Of a stretch of 64,000 nt of DNA, positions 53,027 through 62,380 are shown piece after piece. The notes under the pieces were generated by a model. That model worked only from the letters and a program-made list of their open reading frames with translations, had not been told where the DNA came from and made no database searches. Source of the stretch: CAYXLI01 sp964464925 (GTDB lineage Bacteria; Acidobacteriota; Terriglobia; Bryobacterales; Bryobacteraceae). The position numbers and the translations under genes were made by a program. The number at the start of each line of letters is the position of its first letter. Position 1 is the first letter of the stretch. Where the stretch lies: NCBI GenBank assembly GCA_964464925.1, contig CAYXLI010000005.1:1-64000 (forward strand), written 5' to 3'.

Positions 53027-54913
53027 ATGAGACCAATTCTCAAGACGCTGTTCGCAATTTATTTGCTGTTGTTCAGTGCGTTCGGACAAAACGCCATCCA
53101 AATTGAGCCGGCCTCCGGAGGCCGCCTCGGTTGGCTGACTCGGCCCTATCAGCCGCGTGACGTCGCACCGGTCCGGCTTTCCAATTCGCCGCGGCTGGAG
53201 GCGCTGATGAGTGCAGGTAATCTTTATCTCACGGCGCAGGATGTCGTAGCGCTCGCCATTGAGAACAACATCGACGTGGAGGTGCAGCGCTACGCACCTC
53301 TGCTCGCCCAGGAGGTGTTGCGCCGCGCACGATCCGGCGGTGCCCTCCGCAGCGTCGGCCTGCCAGTGGCGGCGGGTCCGCAGAGCGTTAGTCTCCAGGG
53401 TGTCAGCCTGATCTCCACAGGCGACTTTGGGGTCTCCGCCGTGGGATCAGGCGGCGGCATCGTGACCCAGCTCGGCCCAGCAATTCCCGCGCTCGATCCG
53501 AACTTTTCTGCATTCGTGAACTTCCAGCACGCATCGATCCCGCAGAGCAATACGATTCTCACCGGAACCACCGCGCTGGTTCAAAACTCGCGTGCCGTAC
53601 AGTTCTCGTATTCGCAGAACTGGGACTTCGGACTCAGCACGCAGCTCAGTTATTCAAGCCAGCACATTAAGGTGAACAGCCAATTCTTTGCCCTGAATCC
53701 CTATACAAACGGGGCGCTGGACCTGCAGATCACGCAGAATCTGCTACAAGGGTTTGGCTCAGCGGTGAACACGCGCAATATTCGCGTTCAGAAGAACAAC
53801 CTCAAGGTCACGGACCTGCAGTTCAAACAGCAGCTCATCGCGACGGTCGCATCCGCTCTGAATCTTTATTGGGATCTGGTCGCGTTTCATGAGGACGTGC
53901 GAGCGCGCCGGCAAGCCGTCGCGACTTCGCAGCAACTGCTCGACGACAACAAGAAGCAGGTGCAGATCGGCCAGCTTGCCGAGATTGAAATCACCCGCGC
54001 CGAAGCGCAGCTTTACGCCAGCCAACAGGATCTCACCATCGCCGAAACCAATTTCCTGCAGCAGGAGACGGTCTTAAAGAACGCGCTCAGCCGGAACGGC
54101 ATTGCATCGGCAGGGCTCGCCGCAGTTCACATCATCCCGCTCGATCGCATTCCCGCCCCTGCAACGGAGGAGATCCGGCCAGTGGAAGATCTGGTGGCGG
54201 ACGCCATGGAGCACCGCCCGGAGATCCAGCAGTCCCGCATCAACCTGGAGAGCAACAAAATCAACCTGGTCGGCATCAAGAACTCACTGAAGCCGACTCT
54301 GCAGGCGTTCACGGAATTAACCAACAACGGTCTCACGGGCGACCTCACCGGCCTTGGGGCGCTGCAACCCGGCATCGCGTATCTCGCCGGCGGGTACACG
54401 AACCTGCTCGCACAGATTTTCCGGCGCAATTATCCGAACTACTCTGCCGGGTTCTCTTTGAACATCCCCTTACGGAACCGGGCAGCCCAATCCGATTACG
54501 TGACCAGCATGCTGGAACTGCGGCAAAACGAATTGAATCTGACCAAGAGCGCGAGCCAGGTGCGTGTGGATGTGCAGAACGCCGTAATCGGTTTGCGGCA
54601 AGCCAGGGCCCGGTACGAGGCGGCAGTGAAATCGCGCGAGTTGCAGGAGCAGACGCTCGCATCCGACCAGCGCAAATACCAGCTTGGTGCTTCGACGGCG
54701 TTCCAGGTGGTGCAGGATCAGCGCGACTTGGCAACCGCACAGAGTTCGGAAACGCAGGCGATGGCGAATTACACGCACGCGCAAATCTCCTTCGATCAGG
54801 CGATGGGCCGGACTCTCCAAGTAAACAACGTGTCCATCGATGAGGCATTGAGAGGCCAGGTTTCGAAACAATCTGTCCTGCCTGCAAACCTGCCGCCGGG
54901 AGGTGCCCAGTGA
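53027..54913 (+). CDS. TolC-family outer-membrane protein with long N-terminal extension
   Basis: 628-residue outer-membrane efflux protein, longer than typical TolC (about 450-490). Signal peptide (ILKTLFAIYLLLFSAFGQ), then an N-terminal region with Gly/Val-rich insertion (about 100-165), then two OEP repeats (DLQFKQQLIATVASALNLYWDLVA; QLGASTAFQVVQDQRDLATAQ). It lacks an adjacent inner-membrane pump or adaptor. The next gene is a paralogue overlapping by GTGA. Position after the FkbH/glycosyltransferase locus suggests export of its product (inference). Confidence 0.87.
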   Translation: MRPILKTLFAIYLLLFSAFGQNAIQIEPASGGRLGWLTRPYQPRDVAPVRLSNSPRLEALMSAGNLYLTAQDVVALAIENNIDVEVQRYAPLLAQEVLRRARSGGALRSVGLPVAAGPQSVSLQGVSLISTGDFGVSAVGSGGGIVTQLGPAIPALDPNFSAFVNFQHASIPQSNTILTGTTALVQNSRAVQFSYSQNWDFGLSTQLSYSSQHIKVNSQFFALNPYTNGALDLQITQNLLQGFGSAVNTRNIRVQKNNLKVTDLQFKQQLIATVASALNLYWDLVAFHEDVRARRQAVATSQQLLDDNKKQVQIGQLAEIEITRAEAQLYASQQDLTIAETNFLQQETVLKNALSRNGIASAGLAAVHIIPLDRIPAPATEEIRPVEDLVADAMEHRPEIQQSRINLESNKINLVGIKNSLKPTLQAFTELTNNGLTGDLTGLGALQPGIAYLAGGYTNLLAQIFRRNYPNYSAGFSLNIPLRNRAAQSDYVTSMLELRQNELNLTKSASQVRVDVQNAVIGLRQARARYEAAVKSRELQEQTLASDQRKYQLGASTAFQVVQDQRDLATAQSSETQAMANYTHAQISFDQAMGRTLQVNNVSIDEALRGQVSKQSVLPANLPPGGAQ

Positions 54914-56730
54914 AGCGCTTCCTCTCCATTGGCCTCTGCATGAGCACTCTGCATGCGCAGGTTGCCAACATAATTCCGGAGCGGCCACACGCGCCGGTAT
55001 TCGTTCGTCCCTACCTGACACCGCAGGTTCCCCCGATTCGTACGGCGGACTCGCCGCGACTGAACAGCCTCGTCCGTGCGGGGACGCTTTACCTGACGGC
55101 ACATGACGCGGTAGCCCTGGCACTCGAGAACAACATCGATATCGAAGTGGCTCGCTACAGTCCGATCCAGGCCGAGTGGCGGCTGGAGCGCGCCCAAGCC
55201 GGCGGCACTCTTCCCGGCGTTCCCAGCGGGGCCGCTCAGGTGGGAAGCGTGGCGGCGGGACAAGGCGTCGCAGGCAGCCAGGCGGCGGCAGGAGTCGGCG
55301 GAGGAGGCGGTGGGACAGCAACACAGCGCACAAACGCCCAGATCTCCCAGATCGGACCGGTCACGGCGAATCTGGATCCAATCATTCAGGAAAGCAGTAT
55401 ATTCAGCCACACTACTACCCCGCAGCCAAATGCGACGCAGAGCCGCACGGCCTCGTTGATCTCGGATACCCGGGTGAACTCAGTCTCTCTCCAGCAGGGC
55501 TTCCTTAGCGGCGGCAGCGTGACGCTGACCTTCCGCAACAACTATCTGAAAGAGAACTCGCCGACCGATGTCCTGAATCCTTCCGTTGCTCCGAATCTTT
55601 CGTTGGTGTTTCAGCACAACCTTCTACGCGGCTTCGGCAGTGCAGTGAACGGACGCACAATTACCGTGGCAAAGAAGAATATCGGGATCACGGACCTGAG
55701 CTTCCGAAACCAGGTGACCAACGTCATTACGCAGGTGCTGAACGCGTACTACAACCTGTCTGCCGCACACGCAGATATGAGAGCGAAGACGGGCGCATTG
55801 GAAGTGGCGCAGACACTGTTCAGCGACCTGAAGAAACAGGTGGATATTGGCTCTATCGCGCCGCCGGAGCTGATCCGTTCCGAAGCGCAGGTTGTCGATA
55901 GCGGAGTCGCGCTGGCGAATTCGCAGGCGACTCTGGAACAACAGGAAGTTCGGTTAAAGAACCTCATCAGCCGCGATGGCCTGAAGGGCATCCGCATCAT
56001 GCCGGTAGACCGGATCGAAATTCCCGCCACGGACGAACTACCGCCGATCGAAGAAATGATTCGCGAAGCCCAGGCGAATCGGCCCGACCTGTTAGTCTCG
56101 AGTGCGAACCTGGAGGCGAGTGAGATCAATGCCCTCGGTACGCGCAATGGCATCCTGCCTAACCTGGTGGTCTTCGGGGCAGAGTCGCACGCCGGTCTCG
56201 CCGGAACGCCGAATCGGAACAACCGGCCAGACGCCTACTTTATAGGCGGGTTCGGAACAGCAACCGGACAGGTATTCCGCCGCAACTTTCCGACCGAGCG
56301 TATCGGCGTGTTCTACCAGAGTCCGATCGGCAACAATCAGTCTCAGGCGGACTATGCAATCGACCAGCTCCAGTTGCGGCAGAGCCAACTGGCATCGCAC
56401 AAGAACTTCAATCAGGTGGAGGTTTCGTTGAGAAACGCGATCATCGCGCTGCGTCAGGCCCGTGCACGATACGACGCGGCTTTGAAGAACAGCACGTTAC
56501 AGCACGAGCTACTTACTGCTGAGCAGAAACGGTTCGCGCTGGGAGCCTCTATTCCATCGGCCGTGATTCAGCAGCAGCGAAACGTAACCACGGCGCAATC
56601 GGCCGAAACCTCGGCCCTCGTGTCTTACAGTGAAGCACGGGTCACGCTGAACCAGACACTCGGCCGCACTCTGGAGGCCAACCAGGTCACCGTCGCCGAA
56701 GCCAAACAGGGAGTCGCCGGCAGGCCGTAA
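54910..56730 (+). CDS. TolC-family outer-membrane protein (tandem paralogue)
   Basis: 606-residue paralogue of the preceding gene; both begin the mature chain with the same pattern (SPRLNSLVRAGTLYLTAHDAVALALENNIDIEV against SPRLEALMSAGNLYLTAQ). It has a Gly/Ala/Gln-rich low-complexity insertion near residues 100-140 (GVGGGGGGTA). GTG start overlapping the upstream stop. Possibly the two form a mixed trimer; not testable from sequence alone. Confidence 0.87.
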   Translation: MKRFLSIGLCMSTLHAQVANIIPERPHAPVFVRPYLTPQVPPIRTADSPRLNSLVRAGTLYLTAHDAVALALENNIDIEVARYSPIQAEWRLERAQAGGTLPGVPSGAAQVGSVAAGQGVAGSQAAAGVGGGGGGTATQRTNAQISQIGPVTANLDPIIQESSIFSHTTTPQPNATQSRTASLISDTRVNSVSLQQGFLSGGSVTLTFRNNYLKENSPTDVLNPSVAPNLSLVFQHNLLRGFGSAVNGRTITVAKKNIGITDLSFRNQVTNVITQVLNAYYNLSAAHADMRAKTGALEVAQTLFSDLKKQVDIGSIAPPELIRSEAQVVDSGVALANSQATLEQQEVRLKNLISRDGLKGIRIMPVDRIEIPATDELPPIEEMIREAQANRPDLLVSSANLEASEINALGTRNGILPNLVVFGAESHAGLAGTPNRNNRPDAYFIGGFGTATGQVFRRNFPTERIGVFYQSPIGNNQSQADYAIDQLQLRQSQLASHKNFNQVEVSLRNAIIALRQARARYDAALKNSTLQHELLTAEQKRFALGASIPSAVIQQQRNVTTAQSAETSALVSYSEARVTLNQTLGRTLEANQVTVAEAKQGVAGRP

Positions 56731-56754
56731 ACGCCAACGTGGGTCAATTTCGCC

Positions 56755-56760
56755 TATAAT
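56755..56760 (+). promoter_or_regulatory. Candidate -10 element (TATAAT) before the oxidoreductase operon
   Basis: Perfect -10 hexamer TATAAT 28 bases before the ATG, followed by an AGGAGGG ribosome-binding site. No convincing -35 hexamer at the right distance was found, so promoter strength is unknown. Confidence 0.45.
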
Positions 56761-56787
56761 CCGTGCAGTAGGAGGGCTGACCCCTGT

Positions 56788-58629
56788 ATGGCAGTCCAGG
56801 AAATCCCGGTCTTCCCTGAAGACCTAGTCTCTCCATCCCGGATCGTCAACGATTTTAGTATCCAGGTCGCGACGGTCAACGGCTCCGGCAGTCAAACCGC
56901 AAACAACGTTCTCATGCGATCTATTTTTCGCATGGGCATCCCGGTGTCCGGCAAGAATCTGTTCCCATCCAACATTGCGGGCCTACCGACATGGTTCACC
57001 ATAAGGGTGAATCACCGGGGTTTCATCGGCCGCAAAAAAGAGGTGGATTTCCTGATAGCGATGAATCCGGAATCCGCCGTGGAAGATGTGCTCAGTCTCG
57101 CTCCGGGCACAGCGTGCCTGTATGACGAGCCTCTTGCGTTGAACCACCAACGCTCCGACCTGCACTTCTATCCAGTGCCGTTCGACAAGCTCGTGGGACC
57201 GGTCTGCCCCGAAGCCAAGCTTCGCAAGTTGGTGCGCAATATGATCTACGACGGCATCATGGCTCACCTGCTCGGCATAGATCTTGATGAAATGCAGGCG
57301 GCGCTCTACAAGCAGTTCGGCCCGAAGAAGAAAAAGGCCGCTGACATGAATTGGAATGCCGTTCTCGCCGGTCGCGATTACGCCCAGCAGAATGTGGCCA
57401 AGTCGGATCCCTATTTCATCGAGCGCGATCACAAGACCGCCGGAAAGATTATTATCGACGGCAACGCCGCCACCGCGCTTGGCTGCGTATTTGCGGGCGC
57501 GACGGTGCTCACGTGGTATCCCATCACACCTTCGTCCTCGCTGGCTGAGGCCATGATCGGCTATCTAAACCAGATGCGCATCGAGCCTGACACCGGCAAG
57601 GCGACATTTGCGGTGGTGCAAGCAGAAGACGAACTGGCCAGCATCGGCATGGCATTCGGAGCAGGCTGGGCAGGGGCACGGTCGATGACGTGCACGTCCG
57701 GGCCAGGAATCTCACTCATGTCGGAATTCGTCGGGCTCGGGTACTACGCGGAAGTACCCGTAGTGATTATCGACGTGCAACGCGTTGGCCCTTCCACCGG
57801 CTTGCCGACGCGCACCATGCAGGGCGACCTGCTGAAGAACGCCATCCTCTCCCACGGCGACACATGCCACCCGATCCTTTTCCCTGCCTCACCCGAAGAA
57901 TGCTTCGACATGGCGCAGGACGCTTTCGATCTCGCCGAGATGTTTCAAACGCCCGTCTTTATCAATAGCGATCTTGATCTCGGCATGAACAACTGGATGG
58001 CCGATCCGTTCCGTTATCCCGAGAAGCCCATCGTTCGAGGCAAGGTCCTTTCGAAGGAAGATCTCGACCGGCTCGGCAGCTTTGGGCGCTACAAGGATGT
58101 GGATGGCGACGGCATTCCTTATCGCACCATTCCCGGCACACCTCATCCGTCGGCGGCTTATTTCACTCGCGGTTCGGGCCACAACGAGTACGCAGCGTAC
58201 ACAGAGAAGCCGGAAGACTACACCAACAACGTGGACCGCTTACGCCGCAAGTTCGAGACTTTGCGCTCGCACGTGCCGCCACCGCAGATCACCGATCCGC
58301 CCGGTGCAAAGATCGGGCTGGTCTGCTGCGGGACGTCGCTCTACGCCGCGGAAGAGAGCTGCGACCAACTCGCCCGCGAGTACGATATTCATGCGGGCTG
58401 GCTCCGCTTGAAAGCGTATCCGTTCACGACGGAACTTTCGAACTTCATCGACTCGCACGAGCGGGTCTATGTCATCGATCAGAACCGGGACGCCCAGTTG
58501 CTCGCCCTGATGCGTTTAGAAATGACCGCCGAACAGATCGCAAAGCTGCGCAGTGTCCGCTACTACGGCGGCCTTCCCTTAGACGCGCGCACAGTGACCA
58601 GCCAAATCGTGAAGCAGGAGGGAATATGA
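56788..58629 (+). CDS. korA: 2-oxoacid:ferredoxin oxidoreductase, fused gamma-alpha subunit
   Basis: 613-residue subunit. The N-terminal gamma domain (about 1-190; NGSGSQTANNVLMRS) is fused to the alpha domain (about 215-610; YPITPSSSLAEAMIGYL, VQAEDELASIGMAFGAGWAGA, TSGPGISLMSEFVGLG). Together with the beta subunit encoded by the overlapping next gene it makes acyl-CoA from a 2-oxoacid (2-oxoglutarate or pyruvate), reducing ferredoxin, in the cytoplasm. The KorA architecture favours 2-oxoglutarate; this is not certain. A perfect -10 box and AGGAGG precede it. Confidence 0.92.
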   Translation: MAVQEIPVFPEDLVSPSRIVNDFSIQVATVNGSGSQTANNVLMRSIFRMGIPVSGKNLFPSNIAGLPTWFTIRVNHRGFIGRKKEVDFLIAMNPESAVEDVLSLAPGTACLYDEPLALNHQRSDLHFYPVPFDKLVGPVCPEAKLRKLVRNMIYDGIMAHLLGIDLDEMQAALYKQFGPKKKKAADMNWNAVLAGRDYAQQNVAKSDPYFIERDHKTAGKIIIDGNAATALGCVFAGATVLTWYPITPSSSLAEAMIGYLNQMRIEPDTGKATFAVVQAEDELASIGMAFGAGWAGARSMTCTSGPGISLMSEFVGLGYYAEVPVVIIDVQRVGPSTGLPTRTMQGDLLKNAILSHGDTCHPILFPASPEECFDMAQDAFDLAEMFQTPVFINSDLDLGMNNWMADPFRYPEKPIVRGKVLSKEDLDRLGSFGRYKDVDGDGIPYRTIPGTPHPSAAYFTRGSGHNEYAAYTEKPEDYTNNVDRLRRKFETLRSHVPPPQITDPPGAKIGLVCCGTSLYAAEESCDQLAREYDIHAGWLRLKAYPFTTELSNFIDSHERVYVIDQNRDAQLLALMRLEMTAEQIAKLRSVRYYGGLPLDARTVTSQIVKQEGI

Positions 58630-59666
58630 GCACCTCGGCATCCGCTCCGAAGAAAGTGAACCGCATCGGCCTCGATGTGCTGCCATACCGCGGCAATAAG
58701 ACGACCTTATGCGCGGGCTGCGGCCACAACGCCATTACGGAACGCCTCATCGAAACGTTCTGGGAAATGGGCGTGGAGCCCTGGGAGGTGATGAAGATCT
58801 CGGGCATCGGCTGCTCGTCCAAGACACCCGCCTATTTCCTCAACCAGTCTCACGGATTTAATTCCGTGCACGGCCGCGCCGCGACGGTGGCAACGGGAGC
58901 ACTGCTGGCGAACCATAACCTGCGCTGCATCGTGGTTACTGGCGACGGCGACACTGCATCGATCGGAATCGGCCACTTCATTCATATGTTGCGCCGTAAC
59001 GTCCCGCTCATTTACGTGATCGAGAACAACGGCGTCTACGGCCTTACGAAGGGACAATTTTCAGCAACGGCCGACTCCGGATCGAAGGCCAAGAGCGGCC
59101 TCTTGAATCAGTTCAAGCCGATTGACTGCTGCCTGGCTGGCATCGAACTCGGCGCTACACTCGTCGCCCGCTCCTTTTCGGGCGATAAACGCCAGCTCTC
59201 GACCATTCTCAAAGCGTGCATGGCTCATAACGGCCTCGCCATCGTGGATGTCATCTCGCCCTGCACCACGTTCAACGATCACGAAGGCTCCACAAAGAGC
59301 TACAGCTACATGAAGGACCACGAAGAGCCACTCAACGAAGTGGATTTCGTTCCGTTTTATGACGAGATCAGCGTCGAATACGCCGAGGGCTCCAGCAAAG
59401 AGGTAAAGCTCCATGACGGCTCACGGCTTATTCTGAAGAAGCTCGAGCGTGATTACGACCCGACGGACCGTCTGCGGGCGATCCAGACACTGGCTGCCAC
59501 ACAAGAGAATGGAGAAGTTCTCACTGGCATCTTCTATGTCAACCCGACCGACAACACGCTCATCAAGATGCTGAACCTGGTAGACGAGCCCCTGGCGACT
59601 CTGCCCGAGCAGCGCGTCCGCCCAACTCGCAATGCCCTCGCGGCTGCCATGGAGGAACTCCGTTAG
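58626..59666 (+). CDS. korB: 2-oxoacid:ferredoxin oxidoreductase, beta subunit
   Basis: 346-residue thiamine-diphosphate subunit. CAGCGHNAI near the N-terminus and IGCSSK give the iron-sulfur ligands, and VTGDGDTASIG with NNGVYGLTKGQFSAT is the TPP/Mg motif. Overlaps korA by ATGA, as usual for this pair. No separate ferredoxin-domain delta subunit is encoded in the window. Confidence 0.93.
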   Translation: MSTSASAPKKVNRIGLDVLPYRGNKTTLCAGCGHNAITERLIETFWEMGVEPWEVMKISGIGCSSKTPAYFLNQSHGFNSVHGRAATVATGALLANHNLRCIVVTGDGDTASIGIGHFIHMLRRNVPLIYVIENNGVYGLTKGQFSATADSGSKAKSGLLNQFKPIDCCLAGIELGATLVARSFSGDKRQLSTILKACMAHNGLAIVDVISPCTTFNDHEGSTKSYSYMKDHEEPLNEVDFVPFYDEISVEYAEGSSKEVKLHDGSRLILKKLERDYDPTDRLRAIQTLAATQENGEVLTGIFYVNPTDNTLIKMLNLVDEPLATLPEQRVRPTRNALAAAMEELR

Positions 59667-59688
59667 CCCAACAACCGCCGCGGTAGCC

Positions 59689-61227
59689 TTACAACTTCAG
59701 TTCCCAGCCTTTGCGGAACGCGGGTTTCACGTACTTATTGGCCTCCGGACTGTTGGTGAATCGGAGATTCTTGCTGTCCCATTCCAGTTTGCCCGGCACG
59801 CGGAAAGCGATCACACCGAGCAGCATCCATTCGGCAAACGGCGCCGAGACACTGAAGTTCGAGCACGCCGGATCTCCTCCCTTGCAGGCGCGCACCCAGT
59901 CGGCCATGTGTCCGGGCGAGCGAGTGAGCAACTGCGGCGGCAGCACGTAATCCTTCCAGCGGGATGCGGGTAGGAGTTGGACGCCTTCGCCGCGCTCGAC
60001 GGTCGTCATGATGCCTTTGGTGCCGATGAACACGGCGCCGTTACCGGTCAGAATGCCGGGTTGATTGGGAACTCTCGGCGGCCCAAAAACCGGTATACCA
60101 GGACCGCCCGCACCGATACGCTGCCCCGGCTGGCCCTGCGGACGAGGACCGCCTGGACCTCTTCCGCCTCCCGGGAAACCACCTCCCGCACGCGCAATCC
60201 GTGGACGGCCTTTTTCCCCGAGGTTCTCGCTCGCCGGAAGAATCGTCTCGTTCTCCATTCCGGGCACGTGATACGCATCCGGGTCGGTAGGCCGTGCCGA
60301 ATCGTGCCAGTAAACGGAAACAGGCTTCATACCACCCCTGGCCGGAAATTCAAAACGGATTACGGCTCGGGACGGGAAGGTCAGCTTGCTCCGATCGGCA
60401 TCACTCAGAAGCTCCACACTCGTGGGTGCCCCGAGTTGCAATGCCAGATTCACCGGGCCCATCGTGTGAATGCCCCAATTTCCGATTTGACCCGTTCCGA
60501 AATCGAAGAAGCCTCTCCAGTTGTACGGTGTGTATTCCGCCGCGTACGACCGCATCGAAGCTCCGCCAAGCCACAGATCCCAGCTCAGATTTGGCGGCAC
60601 TCCCACTTCCTTCGGCGGCTCCTGCAAGCCAGTAGGATGGGTACCCGGAGAGGCGGAGGCGTGCACTTCCGTCACGTCGCCGATGGCCCCGGACCAAACC
60701 ATTTCCGCAGCTACACGAATCGCCTCGTGCGAGTAGCCCTGGTTGCCCATCTGTGTTGCAACTTTGTATTTCACGGCCGCATCGGCCAAAAGACGCGACT
60801 CCCAAGGAGTGCGCGTGAGCGGCTTTTCCACATAGACATGCTTGCCATGCTGCATGCAGGCGAGCGCGACTGTTGCATGCATATGATCGGGAATGCCGAT
60901 GGTGCATGCGTCTATGTTTTTGCCTTCCTTTTCCAGCATGACGCGGAAATCCTTGTACTTCGGCTGTTTATCGAAGCGCTGGAAATTCGCGGCTGCGCGA
61001 TTCTCGTCCACATCGCACAAAGCGACAATGTTCTCCGTCCGGGCGGCGTCGTTCAGGTCCGCTCCACCCTGGCCGCCGCAGCCGATGGCAGCAACATTGA
61101 GCTTGTCGTAGTAAGGCTTGTATCCCAGGGCCCGGAGCGAGGGGACCGATCCGAAGCCAGCCGCCGGAACTGCGCCAGCCAGCAGAGAGCCGAAAAAGAA
61201 ATATCGTCGCGAGACGCCATCAGTCAT
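59689..61227 (-). CDS. Tat-exported Gfo/Idh/MocA-family oxidoreductase
   Basis: 512-residue NAD(P)-dependent sugar dehydrogenase-like protein. The N-terminus has a twin-arginine signal (SRRYFFFGSLLAGAVPAAG). The Rossmann motif is AAIGCGGQGGADLN, the EKP motif VEKPLTRTPWE, and the C-terminal domain contains an unusual Pro/Gly/Arg-rich insertion (about 350-380; GGRGPGGPRPQGQ). Export with the nucleotide bound is typical of this subgroup, which can oxidise glycosides at C3; the DUF1080 protein at 35.3 kb might act on such products (inference). Confidence 0.9.
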   Translation of the reverse strand: MTDGVSRRYFFFGSLLAGAVPAAGFGSVPSLRALGYKPYYDKLNVAAIGCGGQGGADLNDAARTENIVALCDVDENRAAANFQRFDKQPKYKDFRVMLEKEGKNIDACTIGIPDHMHATVALACMQHGKHVYVEKPLTRTPWESRLLADAAVKYKVATQMGNQGYSHEAIRVAAEMVWSGAIGDVTEVHASASPGTHPTGLQEPPKEVGVPPNLSWDLWLGGASMRSYAAEYTPYNWRGFFDFGTGQIGNWGIHTMGPVNLALQLGAPTSVELLSDADRSKLTFPSRAVIRFEFPARGGMKPVSVYWHDSARPTDPDAYHVPGMENETILPASENLGEKGRPRIARAGGGFPGGGRGPGGPRPQGQPGQRIGAGGPGIPVFGPPRVPNQPGILTGNGAVFIGTKGIMTTVERGEGVQLLPASRWKDYVLPPQLLTRSPGHMADWVRACKGGDPACSNFSVSAPFAEWMLLGVIAFRVPGKLEWDSKNLRFTNSPEANKYVKPAFRKGWELKL

Positions 61228-61264
61228 GCTGGCATCCTTTCAAAGTGAGTGCTGGTTCGTCAAG

Positions 61265-62350
61265 TCAGGGCTCGCAAGGATCGTTCGCTGATTCGCACAG
61301 GACGATCGCGCTTGCCGGAGGCTCTTTCTCGAATACGATTTCCCACTCCGACCGCCCATGCACGTAAAATCGCGCAACCTGTCCGGCCAGATGATCCGAT
61401 TGATCTGCTTCCAGCCCGAGCACCTGCGGATAATATCCCGGTGACCAGGAAATCTGCCCCTTCGAGATGAGCTGAGTCGCGGGACGCCACGCCGCGGGAT
61501 CGCTCAGATCCGCGCTAAAACTCAGATAAATTCCTTGCTGCGGCCATCCAGGTTTGCAGCATGAATGGTTCAGCAGCATCACATATTGCTCGAGGTACGT
61601 ATTCCAGTGGACAGACGGTCCCCAAAATGAGTCGGTGTTGCTTGCCTGCCACGGTTGTGCCGCTGGAAATATAGGAGTAACACGCCCACCGATCCCGGGT
61701 TCCTGCCAGTCGCCCGAATAGTATTTGTGAACGGCACCCGCAGGATGGAAACGGTCCTCAAAAGCAAGCCGTGCTACGGATATGCCCTGTTCCGAACCAG
61801 AGCCGCCGTAGTTAGTGAAGAAGAAATAGAAATACCGCCTGTCTCGGTCGAGTACAACGGACGCGTCTCCATGTCCTCCGGCGAAGAACCCGTTTTTCGC
61901 GTTGCAATCCACCGGATCTCCGGATTCGAGCACGATACCAAGGTCTGCCACGGTCGCTCCGCCGTCCCGTGAAATCGCCGCGCCAATCTTGGGAGCGGTC
62001 AGCGAATTGCCGCGGCAAACACCCCCGGGCTCGTGGTGATACCAGAGAAATAGAGTTCCGTCGTCATCACGCCATGCCGCTTCAAACCAGATAGGACGGT
62101 GCTCGGCGCCATCGAACTGGACGGGGTCTGTGGAATACAGGGAGAACTGATCCGTCCCTCTGCTGATCGACGGAACGCCGGTGGAGTGAAACAGGTTCAA
62201 CTGCCCATCGGACCAGAAGGCGGCACTGTTGCCATCGATTACCGGCGGTAATTCGACTCTTGGCGCGGGCCTGAGAGAGGCCGACTGGCCCAACACAACG
62301 GGTCCGGAAGCGATACCGGCAAGACACAGGAACAGAACAGAGATCTTCAG
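61265..62350 (-). CDS. Secreted propeller-like protein, probable CTG start
   Basis: 361-residue exported protein not assigned to a named family. Aromatic, Asp-rich repeats (GTLFLWYHHEP, ASVVLDRDRRYFYFFFTNYGG, SFWGPSVHWNTYLEQYVML) resemble five-bladed propeller glycosidases or DUF4185-like proteins. From the first standard start (GTG, 62296) the signal would be cut. In-frame codons upstream encode KISVLFLCLAGIASGPVV, a good signal peptide, up to a TAG stop, but without ATG, GTG or TTG. CTG at 62350, seven bases after GAAGG, is the likely start. Located next to the exported oxidoreductase. Confidence 0.7.
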   Translation of the reverse strand: MKISVLFLCLAGIASGPVVLGQSASLRPAPRVELPPVIDGNSAAFWSDGQLNLFHSTGVPSISRGTDQFSLYSTDPVQFDGAEHRPIWFEAAWRDDDGTLFLWYHHEPGGVCRGNSLTAPKIGAAISRDGGATVADLGIVLESGDPVDCNAKNGFFAGGHGDASVVLDRDRRYFYFFFTNYGGSGSEQGISVARLAFEDRFHPAGAVHKYYSGDWQEPGIGGRVTPIFPAAQPWQASNTDSFWGPSVHWNTYLEQYVMLLNHSCCKPGWPQQGIYLSFSADLSDPAAWRPATQLISKGQISWSPGYYPQVLGLEADQSDHLAGQVARFYVHGRSEWEIVFEKEPPASAIVLCESANDPCEP

Positions 62351-62380
62351 GAGAGCACCTTCTGGAAACTAGGCGTAGTG

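Noticed and set aside
59977..61248. 423-residue plus-strand frame antisense to the Gfo/Idh/MocA gene
   Set aside because: Shadow of a gene with clear motifs (Tat signal, Rossmann, EKP) on the other strand.
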